64,000 bases of DNA from the NCBI RefSeq assembly GCF_947497275.1, contig NZ_CANMFS010000001.1:496001-560000 (forward strand). The letters run 5' to 3'. The translations under genes were made by a program, and so were the position numbers. The notes below the pieces were generated by a model, which made no database searches, was not told the origin of the DNA, and saw only the letters and a list, made by a program, of their open reading frames with translations. Of the stretch, positions 34,075 to 44,895 are shown in pieces (the first letter of the stretch is position 1; each line of letters opens with the position of its first letter). This stretch comes from an uncultured Sulfitobacter sp. (GTDB taxonomy: Bacteria; Pseudomonadota; Alphaproteobacteria; Rhodobacterales; Rhodobacteraceae).

Positions 34075-35124
34075 ATGATACCGATGGACCGCCTTGCCCA
34101 GATTACTGCCCGTTTCGAGTATCTTGAGGCGGCTATGTCCACTGCGGGCGGCGATATTTCAAAGCTGGCCAAGGAATACAGCGATCTGCGCCCGGTCGTG
34201 GAACAGATCGCGGCCTACCGCGCACTGCTCGACGATCTTGAGGGCGCGCGCGAGATGCTGCTGGACGAGGACATGGCGCCGCTGGCGCGCGAGGAGATCG
34301 CCCGGATCGAGACGGCGCTGCCGGCTGCCGAGGCGTCCCTGCAGATCTCGTTGTTGCCCAAAGACGAAGCGGACGCGCGCCCTGCCATGCTGGAGATCCG
34401 CCCGGGCACCGGTGGCGACGAGGCGGCGCTGTTTGCGGCGGATCTGCTGCGCATGTACCAACGCTACGCCGAGGCGCGCGGCTGGAAGGTCGCGTTGATC
34501 GAAGAGCAGACGACCGAGTTGGGCGGCATCAAGGAAGTCGTGGCCCATATCACCGGCGAGAACGTGTTCGCGCGGCTGAAATATGAGAGCGGCGTTCACC
34601 GGGTGCAGCGGGTGCCCTCGACCGAGAGCGGCGGGCGCATCCACACCTCCGCCGCCACCGTCGCGGTGTTGCCCGAGGCGGAGGACGTGGATATTCATAT
34701 AGATGCGAACGACATCCGCATCGACACGATGCGGTCCTCGGGGGCGGGTGGACAACACGTCAATACCACGGATTCGGCGGTTCGGATCACCCACATTCCC
34801 ACCGGCATTGTCGTCACCAGCTCGGAGAAATCGCAGCACCGCAACCGTGAAATCGCGATGCAGGTTCTCAAGGCGCGGCTCTATGACGCCGAACGGCAGC
34901 GCGTGGACAAGGAGCGCTCGGACAGCCGCGCGGCACAGGTGGGCAGCGGCGACCGCTCCGAGCGGATCCGAACCTATAACTTCCCGCAGGGCCGGATGAC
35001 CGATCACCGGATCAACCTCACGCTATACCGGCTCGATGCGATCATGCAGGGCGATCTGGACGAGATCGTGGATGCCCTGACCGCCGATCATCAGGCGCAG
35101 ATGCTGGCGGAGATGGGGCAATGA
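34075..35124 (+). CDS. prfA: peptide chain release factor 1
   Basis: [46 protein letters not shown]. Confidence 0.97.
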   Translation: MIPMDRLAQITARFEYLEAAMSTAGGDISKLAKEYSDLRPVVEQIAAYRALLDDLEGAREMLLDEDMAPLAREEIARIETALPAAEASLQISLLPKDEADARPAMLEIRPGTGGDEAALFAADLLRMYQRYAEARGWKVALIEEQTTELGGIKEVVAHITGENVFARLKYESGVHRVQRVPSTESGGRIHTSAATVAVLPEAEDVDIHIDANDIRIDTMRSSGAGGQHVNTTDSAVRITHIPTGIVVTSSEKSQHRNREIAMQVLKARLYDAERQRVDKERSDSRAAQVGSGDRSERIRTYNFPQGRMTDHRINLTLYRLDAIMQGDLDEIVDALTADHQAQMLAEMGQ

Positions 35125-35957
35125 CCACAGCGGCCGTCGCCATGGCCACCGCCACCGCCCGTCTGCGGGCGGCTGGCGTGCCCGATCCCGCACGCGATGC
35201 GCGCCTGTTGCTGGCGCATGCGGCTTCCGTGGACGCCGCGCGCGTGACCTTGATCGCGCCCGAGGAAATCGCACCCGAAATCTCTGAACGCTACGAGCAT
35301 CTGATCGCCTTGCGCGCGGTTCGTGTACCGGTATCGCATCTGGTCGGGGAGCGCGCCTTTTACGGACGCGGTTTCAAGGTCAGCCGCGATGTGCTGGACC
35401 CCCGGCCTGAAACCGAAAGCCTGATCGAGGCGGCGCTCGGCGCACCGTTCGAGCGGGTTCTTGATCTTGGCACGGGGTCGGGCTGTATTCTGGTGTCGTT
35501 GCTGGCCGAGCGGCCTCAGGCGACCGGTGTGGGTCTTGATCTGTCGGAGGCCGCGTGTTTGCAGGCCAGCGCGAATGCGATTTTGCACGGGGTTGCCGAG
35601 CGCGCTGAGATTCAGGTTTCGGACTGGTTTGGGACGGCACAAGGCCGGTTCGATTTGATCGTGTCTAATCCGCCCTATCTGGCCCGCGAAGAAATGCGTG
35701 ATATCGCGCCCGAACTTGCCCTGCACGAGCCCGTGATGGCGCTGACGGACGGTGCCGACGGGCTGAGCGTGTACCGGCTGATCGCCGAGCAGGCGCTGTG
35801 CTATCTGAGCGCGCAAGGCCGTGTTCTGGTCGAGATCGGGGCGACCCAGGGGCCTGACGTGCGGGCGATATTCGAGAATGCGGGCTGGGCCTCGGTGGTG
35901 ATTCTGCCCGATCTGGACGGTCGCGACCGTGTTATCTGTGCCGAAAACCCCGCCTAG
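35121..35957 (+). CDS. prmC: peptide chain release factor N5-glutamine methyltransferase
   Basis: [25 protein letters not shown]. Confidence 0.95.
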   Translation: MTTAAVAMATATARLRAAGVPDPARDARLLLAHAASVDAARVTLIAPEEIAPEISERYEHLIALRAVRVPVSHLVGERAFYGRGFKVSRDVLDPRPETESLIEAALGAPFERVLDLGTGSGCILVSLLAERPQATGVGLDLSEAACLQASANAILHGVAERAEIQVSDWFGTAQGRFDLIVSNPPYLAREEMRDIAPELALHEPVMALTDGADGLSVYRLIAEQALCYLSAQGRVLVEIGATQGPDVRAIFENAGWASVVILPDLDGRDRVICAENPA

Positions 35958-36171
35958 GCGGTATTGCGCGCATATTTTGAGGGTACGGGCGCGTATTCTC
36001 TCTTGCTCCGCACCCGCTGACATGTTTAATCGTAGATGTTGCAGCGGATGACCCGGTTCTGCGGTCCCGCGCGGCGTTAAGCCCAACATATGTATGTGCC
36101 GGTTTTATTTGACGCGCGCTTTTGCGCCTCCGGCCTGAATGAACAACAGCACCAAAAGGCTGACTTCCCCT

Positions 36172-36750
36172 ATGAAACCTCAAAGATCGCGTTCGCGTAA
36201 CAAGAACAACCGTAACCGTGGTGGTGGCAGCCAAAGCGGCGGTAATGTCTTCAATCGCGTGTTCGACAGTTCGGGACCTGAAGGCAAGGTGCGCGGCACG
36301 CCCAGTCAGGTTATCGAGAAGTACAACCAGTTGGCGCGCGATGCCCAACTCTCCAACGACCGTGTGGCGATGGAAAGCTTTCAGCAGCACGCGGAGCATT
36401 ATTTGCGTTTGCTGTCGGAGGCCCAAAAAGAGCAGGACGCCAAGCGCGAAGAGCAGGAGCGGCAGAACCGAGAACGGCAGGCGGAACGGGATCGGGAACG
36501 CGCGGAGCGTCAGGAACGCGAAGCAGCGCAGCAAGCCAAGTCCGACGAGACGCCTTCCGCCGCGCCCGACACTGCTGCGGATGCCCCGCAAGAGGCCACG
36601 GACGACAGCGACAGCAATTTGGTGGAAACGCCCGAGAGCAAGCCAAAAACACGCCGCGCGCCCCGTCGCAAACCCAAGGCCAAGGCCGATGACAGTGGCG
36701 ACGAAACACCCAAAAGCGATGGTAACGATCAGCCGGAGGCGGCAGACTAA
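36172..36750 (+). CDS. DUF4167-like protein (RNA-binding-type basic N-terminus)
   Basis: MKPQRSRSRNKNNRNRGGGSQSGGNVFNRVFDSSGPEGKVRGTPSQVIEKYNQLARDA. Confidence 0.88.
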   Translation: MKPQRSRSRNKNNRNRGGGSQSGGNVFNRVFDSSGPEGKVRGTPSQVIEKYNQLARDAQLSNDRVAMESFQQHAEHYLRLLSEAQKEQDAKREEQERQNRERQAERDRERAERQEREAAQQAKSDETPSAAPDTAADAPQEATDDSDSNLVETPESKPKTRRAPRRKPKAKADDSGDETPKSDGNDQPEAAD

Positions 36751-36785
36751 TCACATCCGGTCAGAATTCGAAGTGACGACCAGAA

Positions 36786-36812
36786 GAGCCTCGCAAGTGT
36801 GCGGGGCTTTTC
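36786..36812 (+). terminator. Rho-independent terminator
   Basis: AGCCTCGCA-AGTG-TGCGGGGCTTTT hairpin (one G-U pair). Confidence 0.75.
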
Positions 36813-36861
36813 GTTTGTTGGGACGGAGCCGCATCGGGACAGGGGCGCGACCGCTGTGCTG

Positions 36862-37080
36862 TCCTGTCTCTTTGGAGTCTTCGGTTAGGGCGGCACACCT
36901 GCGAAGGCTCAGATGCAACTGCTCCCTGATATGCGCCAACGTCACCGGATCAGATCGCTGTCGATGGTGGGCCGAACGGCTGCTGAGTACCTGCAACCCG
37001 CGCGGGTTGGCGGCTATGACGCGACACAGCAGATCTGTTGGAAACGCAGAGCGGTGGTCTTCTATTACTCTGAACCTCAC
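36862..37080 (-). pseudogene. Probable decayed IS3-family transposase OrfB N-terminal fragment
   Basis: VRFRVIEDHRSAFPTDLLCRVIAANPRGLQVLSSRSAHHRQRSDPVTLAHIREQLHLSL...TEDSKETG resembles the remembered IS3 OrfB N-terminal pattern (RFRFIEDHRG...CRV...NPRGLRA...RQRSD.V.LAHIREQ..LSLGSYGRPRMTEELKE); the SYGRPRM segment is scrambled and no catalytic core follows. Confidence 0.5.
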
Positions 37081-37368
37081 GGCTGTCGGCTCGCGCGAAC
37101 GTGGGTGACTTTGGGATGCCTCCCGCTTCATTCTGAGGATGCAATACCGAAGCCGATGCCGGTCATTCCCTTCCTTGAGACCAAATCGCTCTTCCAACAC
37201 ACCGAGCTATGCGCGCGAGGCCGACAGAGCTAAAACCGCGCCGACCCTTCGCGCGGGACCGGTAACGCGCGTTTAACAGCATGTCGTGCTTCGCAGCTTT
37301 ATAGCTCTGCTGGTTTCACAATGGCTGGTGCGTTTGATGCATTTTGCCCGGCCGGTCATCTTGGAACG

Positions 37369-38211
37369 TCAGGAACGCGCGATTTCACGGGCGAGGGCGC
37401 AGAACCCCTCAAGGGGGATCTGCTCTGCGCGGTCCGTGGGAGCGATACCCGCTGCGCGTAGTCGGTCTTCGATATCGGGCGCGGTCGATTTGAGAGCCGC
37501 GCGCAGCATCTTGCGTCTTTGATTGAAGGCCGCAGCAACAACACGGTTCAGGACGGCGGCATCGGCTTCGAAGCGGGGCTTGTCCAGTGCTGTCAGGTGA
37601 ACGACCGCGCTTGAGACTTTCGGCGGGGGGGTAAAGGCCTCGGGAGGCAGCGCCAACACGATTCTAGCGTCGGTGCGCCATTGCGCCAATAGCGCGAGGC
37701 GTCCGTATGCCTTGGACCCGGGCGTGGCGACAATCCGCTCCGCTACCTCACGCTGAAACATCAATGTCAGGCTTTGCCAGAAGGGTGGCCACGCGGGCGG
37801 TGTCAACCAACGCACAAGCAATTCGGTACCGATGTTGTAGGGCAGGTTCGCCGCAACGCGGATCGGAGGGGTCAGGTGCGCAAGGGGGTCGATCTCGAGC
37901 GCGTCGCCTTCAATGACCTGCAACCGACCCGGATAGGCGTTGGCGATGTCCTGCAGGGCGGGCAGGCACCGGTGGTCCTTTTCGATGGCCAGCACGCGGC
38001 GTGCGCCTTCGGACAGCAAGCCGCGGGTCAGGCCACCTGGTCCGGGGCCGATTTCGAGCACGTCAGAGGTGCTCAGATTTCCGGCCTGCCGCGCGATCTT
38101 GGCGGTCAGATTGAGATCGAGCAGAAAGTTCTGGCCGAGCGATTTGCGCGCGCTCAGCCCGTGGTCGGCGATCACCTGGCGTAGCGGCGGCAGGGAGTCG
38201 ATTGCGCTCAT
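37369..38211 (-). CDS. rsmA: 16S rRNA (adenine1518/1519-N6)-dimethyltransferase
   Basis: [51 protein letters not shown]. Confidence 0.96.
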   Translation of the reverse strand: MSAIDSLPPLRQVIADHGLSARKSLGQNFLLDLNLTAKIARQAGNLSTSDVLEIGPGPGGLTRGLLSEGARRVLAIEKDHRCLPALQDIANAYPGRLQVIEGDALEIDPLAHLTPPIRVAANLPYNIGTELLVRWLTPPAWPPFWQSLTLMFQREVAERIVATPGSKAYGRLALLAQWRTDARIVLALPPEAFTPPPKVSSAVVHLTALDKPRFEADAAVLNRVVAAAFNQRRKMLRAALKSTAPDIEDRLRAAGIAPTDRAEQIPLEGFCALAREIARS

Positions 38212-39170
38212 GCCGCCGCCATCCGGTGCGCCATGCGGATCGCTTCGATCATGCTTGACGGGTTGGCGGCGTTTTTACCTGCGATATCGAGGGCGGTACC
38301 GTGATCGGGAGAGGTTCGGACAAACGGCAAACCCAGGGTCACGTTTACGCCACGGTCGAAATCGAGGGTCTTGATCGGGATGAGCGCCTGATCGTGATAC
38401 ATGCAGATGGCCGCGTCATAGGACGCGCGTGCTGCGGCGTGGAACATCGTGTCGGCGGGCAACGGTCCGCGCAGCTCGTAACCTTCGGAACGCATTTGCG
38501 AGACGAACGGGGCGATCCAGTCGATCTCTTGGCGGCCCATGGCACCGCCTTCACCGGCGTGGGGGTTGAGGCCACTGATCGCGATCCGGGGCGCGGGCAC
38601 GCCGAACCGATCGCGCAGACCATCGTGCGTGATCTCGATCGTACGGCGCAGGAGCGCGGGGGTCAGCGCGCGGGACACGTCTTCGAGCGCGATGTGGATC
38701 GTCGCTGGCACCACCCGCAACTGCTCGGAGGCGAGCATCATCACAACGTCGCAGCCGCCTGCAAGAGCTGCAAGGTATTCCGTATGGCCGGGATAGGCGA
38801 AGTCCGCGCCGTCCTTGAGCGCCTTCTTGTGGATCGGTGCGGTGCAGACGCCGGCCGCCGCGCCGGACATCACCAGGTCCACTGCGCGGGCGATCACGTC
38901 GATCACGCCTTGGGCGTTGGCCGGATCGGGCAGGCCGGGTGATACCACACCGGCCAGCCGATGCGTCAGCACCGGCAGCGCACGGTTCGACACGTCGCCC
39001 GCCTGTGCCGCGCTGTCGATGATTTCGAAAGGCACATCAGCGGGCAGATGGCGCGGATCGCCCAGCCACATCATCGGCACCTTGTCTGCCAGGGTGGCCC
39101 ACGCGCGCGCCGCGATTTCTGGGCCGATGCCGGCCGGCTCGCCGCAGGTCAGCACGATGGGCAGGGTCAT
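38208..39170 (-). CDS. pdxA: 4-hydroxythreonine-4-phosphate dehydrogenase
   Basis: [53 protein letters not shown]. Confidence 0.95.
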   Translation of the reverse strand: MTLPIVLTCGEPAGIGPEIAARAWATLADKVPMMWLGDPRHLPADVPFEIIDSAAQAGDVSNRALPVLTHRLAGVVSPGLPDPANAQGVIDVIARAVDLVMSGAAAGVCTAPIHKKALKDGADFAYPGHTEYLAALAGGCDVVMMLASEQLRVVPATIHIALEDVSRALTPALLRRTIEITHDGLRDRFGVPAPRIAISGLNPHAGEGGAMGRQEIDWIAPFVSQMRSEGYELRGPLPADTMFHAAARASYDAAICMYHDQALIPIKTLDFDRGVNVTLGLPFVRTSPDHGTALDIAGKNAANPSSMIEAIRMAHRMAAA

Positions 39171-40402
39171 TTCCGGCTGATGCGTGCGTCGGCGCGCAGT
39201 TCCGCAAGCAGGCTGTCGGCGAAGCCCGACAGGCGCCGCTGGCGGATCGCCGCCGCTACTTCCTCGCGGCTGACTTCGGCGTTCTGTGCGGCGGTGCGTC
39301 CACACATCATCAGGAATACGAGCGCCTGACCGTCGGACCGCGTCAGAGCAGTCGAGACTTCTCCCGGGTCGAGCTTGCTCAGCTCAATGGCGAAGTCCTG
39401 CGGCAATTCGGCGGGCGTCCGGGTTTCACGGTCCAGCACGCCGTCCGGCTGGCCCTTGGCGAAGGCGTACAGGTCGTCGCAGACGTCGACTTGCGTCTTG
39501 AGGCGAGCGGCCTGTTGCAGTGTTCCTTCGGACCGGCCGCCGGCCAGATAATAGGCGGCATATTCGATGGCGGCATAGTCCTTCTGCGGTTTGCCGGTTT
39601 CGTCAATATCGCGCAGCTGAAACAACGCGACCGCGTTCGGGATGTTGAGCGGCTGAGTCACCTCGCCGGGCGAAAGTGCAAGAATGAGAGGTTGCAGGGC
39701 AGGTGGCAGATTGCTTAGCGATTGCCACGGCAGACGGCCCCCGGCATCGCGGGTTGCTGTCGCGGAATAGCGGCCTGCGTAGGAGGAGAACTCGGCGACC
39801 GACGTGCTTTGCGCGATTTCTTCTGCAAGCGCGGCAACGCGCGCTGCCTGTGGGGGTGGCGCGGGAATGATAATTTCGGACACCAGCACCCGGATGTTCG
39901 AGGCACCGTTGCTTTGTGTGGAAAGCGCGCGGTCAATCTCAGCCTCCGTAACATCGACGCGGTTGCCATAGCGTGCGCGGATTAGATCGCGCCAGGCGAC
40001 GCCGTTCAATACGAAATCGCGGTAAGTTTCTTCGGCCACACCGGCGCGTCCGAGGGCCTCTACGAATTCTGCGCGGCTCAGGTTGGCGCGGCCCGCGAAT
40101 TCCTCCATCGCGGCATTGATGCCTTCCTCGCCCAATTCCAACCCGGCGTCGCGGATCGCCTGCGCGCGCAACCGTTCGTCGATCAGGCTTGTGATCGCGG
40201 CCTCGCGGGTGCCGCCCGATGCGTTGAGCACTTGCAGGAACCGCACCCGCTGCTGCACTTCGAATTCGGTCACGACGCTGCTGTCGACAGTTGCCACCGG
40301 CGCGAACAGGTTCTGCGCGACGGCAGGGCGCCCGAGGGGTGCCGTCAGCAGGACCGCGGCGAGTGTGGGGATGATGAAGGGTGCGAGGGTCAGTTTGAAC
40401 AT
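39167..40402 (-). CDS. surA: SurA-like periplasmic peptidyl-prolyl isomerase
   Basis: Signal peptide; ATVDSSVVTEFEVQQRVRFL; rotamase-like core GGRLPWQSLSNLPPALQPLILALSPGEVTQPL. Confidence 0.87.
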   Translation of the reverse strand: MFKLTLAPFIIPTLAAVLLTAPLGRPAVAQNLFAPVATVDSSVVTEFEVQQRVRFLQVLNASGGTREAAITSLIDERLRAQAIRDAGLELGEEGINAAMEEFAGRANLSRAEFVEALGRAGVAEETYRDFVLNGVAWRDLIRARYGNRVDVTEAEIDRALSTQSNGASNIRVLVSEIIIPAPPPQAARVAALAEEIAQSTSVAEFSSYAGRYSATATRDAGGRLPWQSLSNLPPALQPLILALSPGEVTQPLNIPNAVALFQLRDIDETGKPQKDYAAIEYAAYYLAGGRSEGTLQQAARLKTQVDVCDDLYAFAKGQPDGVLDRETRTPAELPQDFAIELSKLDPGEVSTALTRSDGQALVFLMMCGRTAAQNAEVSREEVAAAIRQRRLSGFADSLLAELRADARISRK

Positions 40403-42531
40403 GAGCGGACGTATCTTTCTGTTCCAGTGTCAGCGGCAAAGCCGCGCAGACCGATGTTAAAACCGAAATCGGTCGAGGGCTCAACACTTGTTGATGTGGT
40501 ATAACGGCGCTTGATGCTCAGATCGAGGGTCACACACTCGTTTTCATAGCTCAGGCCAAAGCCTGCCGTCGCTGCCCGGTCCGAGGCCGTGTCGAACCGC
40601 CAATCCGCGCTTGCGGTCCAGTAGCGGTTTATCTGCAAACTGCCGTCGAGCGCGAATTCGGAAACGCTGCTGTCGCGGTCCTCACCGGCGTCGGCGTCCA
40701 GCCAGACGTACCCCCCGCCGAGCCGCCCCCGGCGCATGGCGAAATCACCACGCACCTCGGCCTTGGTCAGGTCGAAGTCTTCGGTAAGCAGGCTGCGTCC
40801 GGTCAGGTACAGTGCGCTGCCGGTCTCGATTTGACCGGCGACGAGAAAATCGGACGAAAGCGAGTCGAGGCCTGATGTCGCGGAGAACCCTGAATCCGTA
40901 TCTTCCCTGAAGACCTGACCCAGGGTGACATGCGTGTTCCAGCCGTCAGGATCGAACCGTGACCAACCGACCCCGAGTGCGGCCATCGCCCCGCGCTCGC
41001 GTCGGTCCGGCCGCGGAAACCGGGAGATGCTCAGGAGATTGCCCTGATCGAACTCCACGCGGGTGCTCTCTTCATTCGGGATATCCAGACGGGTGCCGCC
41101 GACGACGCTGACTTGGGCGACTGGCTCAAGCAGGTGGCGCACGCCGTTCGCGGATTGGCGGCTGAGCGGATAGCGCAGGGTCAGAGCCGCATGGGGCGTT
41201 ATTTCGGTAACGCGGTCGGGAAATGTATCGTCCTGCGCGATGCGGAACGCGTTGAAACTGGCGCCGAGCTGGGTGTCGGCCCGCAACCCGCTGGCGAAGA
41301 TGGCGGTGCGCATCCAGTCAAGCTGGCCGTTCAGGCGCGCAATATCGCGGCCATCGACGATGTCATCGGCGTCGTCGCTGTCAATCGACACGCTGGAGCT
41401 GCGCCTGTGGCTGTGTGCGACAAGACGGGCCCGCACCTCGCCCCCCAGTGCATCGGGAAAGAAGCGCCGCTCGTATTCGCCGTCCAGCACCAGGGTCGGC
41501 AGGGTTGCGTTTTCTTCGCCGTCGCGCAGGGTTTTGAAATTGATGAAGCTGGCACTGATGTAGGCATCGCGGCGCGCCCGGCTCAGGCGCAGTTCGGATC
41601 GCAGGCGGTCGGCGTCGGAATAGCCGTAGTCCTTGAGATAAGCATCGTCGCTGACCGCTTCGATATCGAAGCGCAGGGTGAAATCATCGGGCAGCGCGAA
41701 TTCACCGCGCCCGAACAGATAGCCGCGCGTGTCTCCGGGGCGCAGGTCGTCTTCGGTGATGGCGGCGTCGAACTGTACGCGTCCGTTGCGGTAGGCCTGC
41801 CGGTAGCGGAACTGCAGGGTCGTCGTCGAAGACGAAAGATAGGGTGTCAGGGTCAAATCCCGTTTGTCGCTCAGCTTGATGAAATACGGGATCTTGAGGC
41901 CGATGCCGAGCTGTGACGTGCTGCGTACCGAAGGCACGAGAAAGCCGCTTGCACGGCTCACGGTCGGGTCGGGAAGACGCAGGCGCGGCAACCAGAACAC
42001 CGGAAGATTGCCGATGCGAAACTGCGCTTCGTCGAAGTAGAGCTGATTTTCGACCGAATCGTGAATCACCCTCTTGGCGCGAATCTGCCAAAGGGGCGGA
42101 CGCCCGTCGTCGCAGATACGGCACGAGGTGATCGCGGTCTTGTACAGTTGGCTGTAGCGGCCATCGACACGGTTCAGCTGAACGGCTGCCAGTTGCAGCT
42201 GTTGTTCGAGCACCAGCCGCGCACCGCGCAGGATGCCGTTTCGCAGATCCCCGTCCAGCGCGGCCGCATCGGCGACGATCACCGTGCCTTCGCCTTCGGT
42301 CAGGGTGATTGGTCCGTCGATTTCCAACCCGCCCGTGTCCTGGCTATAGCGGATTGCCCGCGCTTGCAGACGCACGCCATTCTGGAATGCCTCGACGTTA
42401 CCGGACGCCACAAGCATCCGGTCGCGGGTGATATAAAGCTGGTCCGCAACAAGAAGCGCCGGTGCGCCGGTTTGCTGTGCGCGCAAAAGGCCGGGCAGGA
42501 CCAACAGAAGAACAAGCAAGAACCGCCGCAT
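40390..42531 (-). CDS. lptD: LPS-assembly protein LptD
   Basis: Signal peptide; VASGNVEAFQNGVRLQARAIRYSQDTGGLEIDGPI; long beta-rich C-terminus; neighbours lptG/lptF and surA. Confidence 0.93.
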   Translation of the reverse strand: MRRFLLVLLLVLPGLLRAQQTGAPALLVADQLYITRDRMLVASGNVEAFQNGVRLQARAIRYSQDTGGLEIDGPITLTEGEGTVIVADAAALDGDLRNGILRGARLVLEQQLQLAAVQLNRVDGRYSQLYKTAITSCRICDDGRPPLWQIRAKRVIHDSVENQLYFDEAQFRIGNLPVFWLPRLRLPDPTVSRASGFLVPSVRSTSQLGIGLKIPYFIKLSDKRDLTLTPYLSSSTTTLQFRYRQAYRNGRVQFDAAITEDDLRPGDTRGYLFGRGEFALPDDFTLRFDIEAVSDDAYLKDYGYSDADRLRSELRLSRARRDAYISASFINFKTLRDGEENATLPTLVLDGEYERRFFPDALGGEVRARLVAHSHRRSSSVSIDSDDADDIVDGRDIARLNGQLDWMRTAIFASGLRADTQLGASFNAFRIAQDDTFPDRVTEITPHAALTLRYPLSRQSANGVRHLLEPVAQVSVVGGTRLDIPNEESTRVEFDQGNLLSISRFPRPDRRERGAMAALGVGWSRFDPDGWNTHVTLGQVFREDTDSGFSATSGLDSLSSDFLVAGQIETGSALYLTGRSLLTEDFDLTKAEVRGDFAMRRGRLGGGYVWLDADAGEDRDSSVSEFALDGSLQINRYWTASADWRFDTASDRAATAGFGLSYENECVTLDLSIKRRYTTSTSVEPSTDFGFNIGLRGFAADTGTERYVRSCSN

Positions 42532-43629
42532 CTAACCGTCTTCCTTGTGCAGCAGCAGCCCCAAGGCCAGAAATACGGCCGCTACGGGCGGCGCCCATGC
42601 GGAAAGGATTACCGGTATCTGGCCGTTTTCACCCAGAATTTGCGAAAAGCTGCGGATAAAATACAAGCCGAACCCCAACAGTATCGCCAACAGCACCGCG
42701 ACACCGGTGCCTCCCGATCTGGTATGGCGCATGGTGAAGGCGCTCGCAACAAGAACCATGGCCATCAGAAACAGCGGGCGGGCCAACTCGGATTGCAACC
42801 AGACCTGATGACGGCGGGGGCTGAAACCGGAGTATTCAAGCTGTCGGATAAAGTCCGGCAGATCATAAATCGAAATGCTGCCGGCGTTGCCAAAACTGTC
42901 CCGGATCCGCTCGAGCGTAAGCGACGAGGGGATCGTCAGCGTTTCGTGAAAGCTGGAATTGCCCTCGGCATTTATTCCGGCTTGCAACGGCCAGGATTTG
43001 GCGTTCCTCAGTTTCCATCCGTCGTCTTCAAGAGCCGCACTTTGCGCTTCGATCCTGCGGATCGGCCCACCGTCCCGCTCGTAGGCGATGAAGGTCACGT
43101 CATATAGCACCGAGCCGTCGTTGTTCGATCGCCACGCGCGGATTACCGACTGGCCGTCGGCAGTGCCCTGCCGCAGCCACAGCCCTTCTTCGGATACCGA
43201 CAGAGCGGAGGGGCCGCCGGCCTGATACCCTTCGGAGAGCTGCACGAACCGTTTCGACGTGGCAGCGACAATGGGATTGAACAGACCCACGATCATCAGC
43301 CCGATGATAAAGGCCACGGCAACCGGCGACATCAACGTTTTCAACGCTGACCGACCCGCCGCCCGCGTCACCACCAGTTCCGAGGACCGCGCGAGCGAAA
43401 CGAACAGGGCGACAGTGGCCAGCAGCATGTTGAGCGGCAGGATCAGGTTGATCGTTTGCGGCACGCGCAGCAGGGTGAGCCGGATAATGTCGCCGAACGT
43501 CACGTTTTCGGCATAGCTCTCCTGCGCCTGATCGATCAGATCGGTGATGAAGATCAGCGTCGACAGAATCGCGGTGATGTAGAGAAAGCTCATCGTGAAG
43601 CGCCGTGCGAAGTACAGATGCAACGTCAT
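42532..43629 (-). CDS. lptG: LPS export ABC transporter permease LptG
   Basis: MTLHLYFARRFTMSFLYITAILSTLIFITDLIDQ...LRVPQTINLILPLNMLLATVALFVSLARSSELVVTRAAGRS. Confidence 0.93.
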   Translation of the reverse strand: MTLHLYFARRFTMSFLYITAILSTLIFITDLIDQAQESYAENVTFGDIIRLTLLRVPQTINLILPLNMLLATVALFVSLARSSELVVTRAAGRSALKTLMSPVAVAFIIGLMIVGLFNPIVAATSKRFVQLSEGYQAGGPSALSVSEEGLWLRQGTADGQSVIRAWRSNNDGSVLYDVTFIAYERDGGPIRRIEAQSAALEDDGWKLRNAKSWPLQAGINAEGNSSFHETLTIPSSLTLERIRDSFGNAGSISIYDLPDFIRQLEYSGFSPRRHQVWLQSELARPLFLMAMVLVASAFTMRHTRSGGTGVAVLLAILLGFGLYFIRSFSQILGENGQIPVILSAWAPPVAAVFLALGLLLHKEDG

Positions 43630-44771
43630 GCGGAAGCTCCGCGCCTGTGCAGCCGTGCCCGCCATCCCGGATGCGCCGCATGCAGCAGCATGAGACATGA
43701 CAAAAGCGCCCCGATCGCTGCAGGCAGATAGAGGATCGGCCAGAGATTTGCCATCTCGCGGACTTGCGGCACCAGCGTGCCGCGCATGCCGTCAAGCGCC
43801 AAGAGCAGCCCGAAGGCGATCACGATCTCGCGCCAGACGCCGAACCGAGAAAAGCCGCCGATCAGAAGCGTTGAAAAACCGATCATCGCCGCGACGACGC
43901 AGAACAGCGGTTGCGCAATGCGTGCATTGATTTCTTCGGCGATGTCGCCCCGCGTCTTGCCGGACTGAGCAGCGATGCCATCCCAATCGCTCAAAAGTTC
44001 CGGTGTGGGGGTGTTCGCGATACTGAGCGCGCGCACATCGTCAGACCGCACGAGCGCTGAGATGTCGAACGAGAAATCCGCAAATTTGGCGGTTGAAAGG
44101 CGCAGCTCTTCGCGGTCGAGGCGCTGTGCCAGCCCGTCGACCATGATCAGCGTGGTCACATCGTCGTTGCGGATCAGATAGGCTTCGGCAGCGATATAGA
44201 TCACCCCGCGCTCCGGGTCGCGCCGATCCGACAGAAAGACGTCGCGCAGCACGCCCTCGGCGTCGATCTGCCGTGTGTAGAATGTGACCTTATCAGTCGG
44301 ATGCAGGAATGTTCCCTCGGTCAGCAACCTGGCGGTGACATTCTGCGCTATTTCCTGTTCGCGTTGTTTCAGTTCGGACTGCGCCATCGGCACCAGAAAG
44401 TGGCTCAGAATGCTCATCCCCAAGGCGACGCACAGCCCGAACACGAGAACAGGTCGTGCCATCCGCCAGGGGCCCGTTCCCGTGGCCTGCATGACCACCA
44501 GCTCGCTTTCGGAGATCATCCTGTTGGTGACATAAACCGACGCGGCGAACGTCGCGATGGGCAGGACGGTCGCCACGAGGCGCGGCAGGCCGAGAGCGGT
44601 GAATTCGAGAAAAACAAGCGCCGTCTGTCCATCCCCGATAAGGGTATCGAACAGGATTACGGCGCGGTTGATCCAGAAAATTGCCACGAGCACCAGCGCG
44701 AAGAAGCCAAACAGCACCAGGAGCTGCGACAGCACGTAGCGGTCGACATGGCCCACTCTGATCCTCCTCAC
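43626..44771 (-). CDS. lptF: LPS export ABC transporter permease LptF (exact start uncertain)
   Basis: DRYVLSQLLVLFGFFALVLVAIFWINRAVILFD...NRMISESELVVMQATGTGPWRMARPVL. Confidence 0.92.
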   Translation of the reverse strand: MRRIRVGHVDRYVLSQLLVLFGFFALVLVAIFWINRAVILFDTLIGDGQTALVFLEFTALGLPRLVATVLPIATFAASVYVTNRMISESELVVMQATGTGPWRMARPVLVFGLCVALGMSILSHFLVPMAQSELKQREQEIAQNVTARLLTEGTFLHPTDKVTFYTRQIDAEGVLRDVFLSDRRDPERGVIYIAAEAYLIRNDDVTTLIMVDGLAQRLDREELRLSTAKFADFSFDISALVRSDDVRALSIANTPTPELLSDWDGIAAQSGKTRGDIAEEINARIAQPLFCVVAAMIGFSTLLIGGFSRFGVWREIVIAFGLLLALDGMRGTLVPQVREMANLWPILYLPAAIGALLSCLMLLHAAHPGWRARLHRRGASA

Positions 44772-44895
44772 TTCTATTCCACGGCGGTGATTGAGCGCGA
44801 CGATACCGCAAAGCGAAGGGGTGGAAAACTCCTATCTGGCCTTGGGCGTCTTCGCACGCTAGGTCTTGGCGAAAGCAACCGAAAAGGCGTGTGAC

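Noticed and set aside
36913-37233. Plus-strand 106-aa ORF in the DUF4167-rsmA gap
   Set aside because: It looks like the antisense frame of the probable IS3 remnant and has no recognisable domain.
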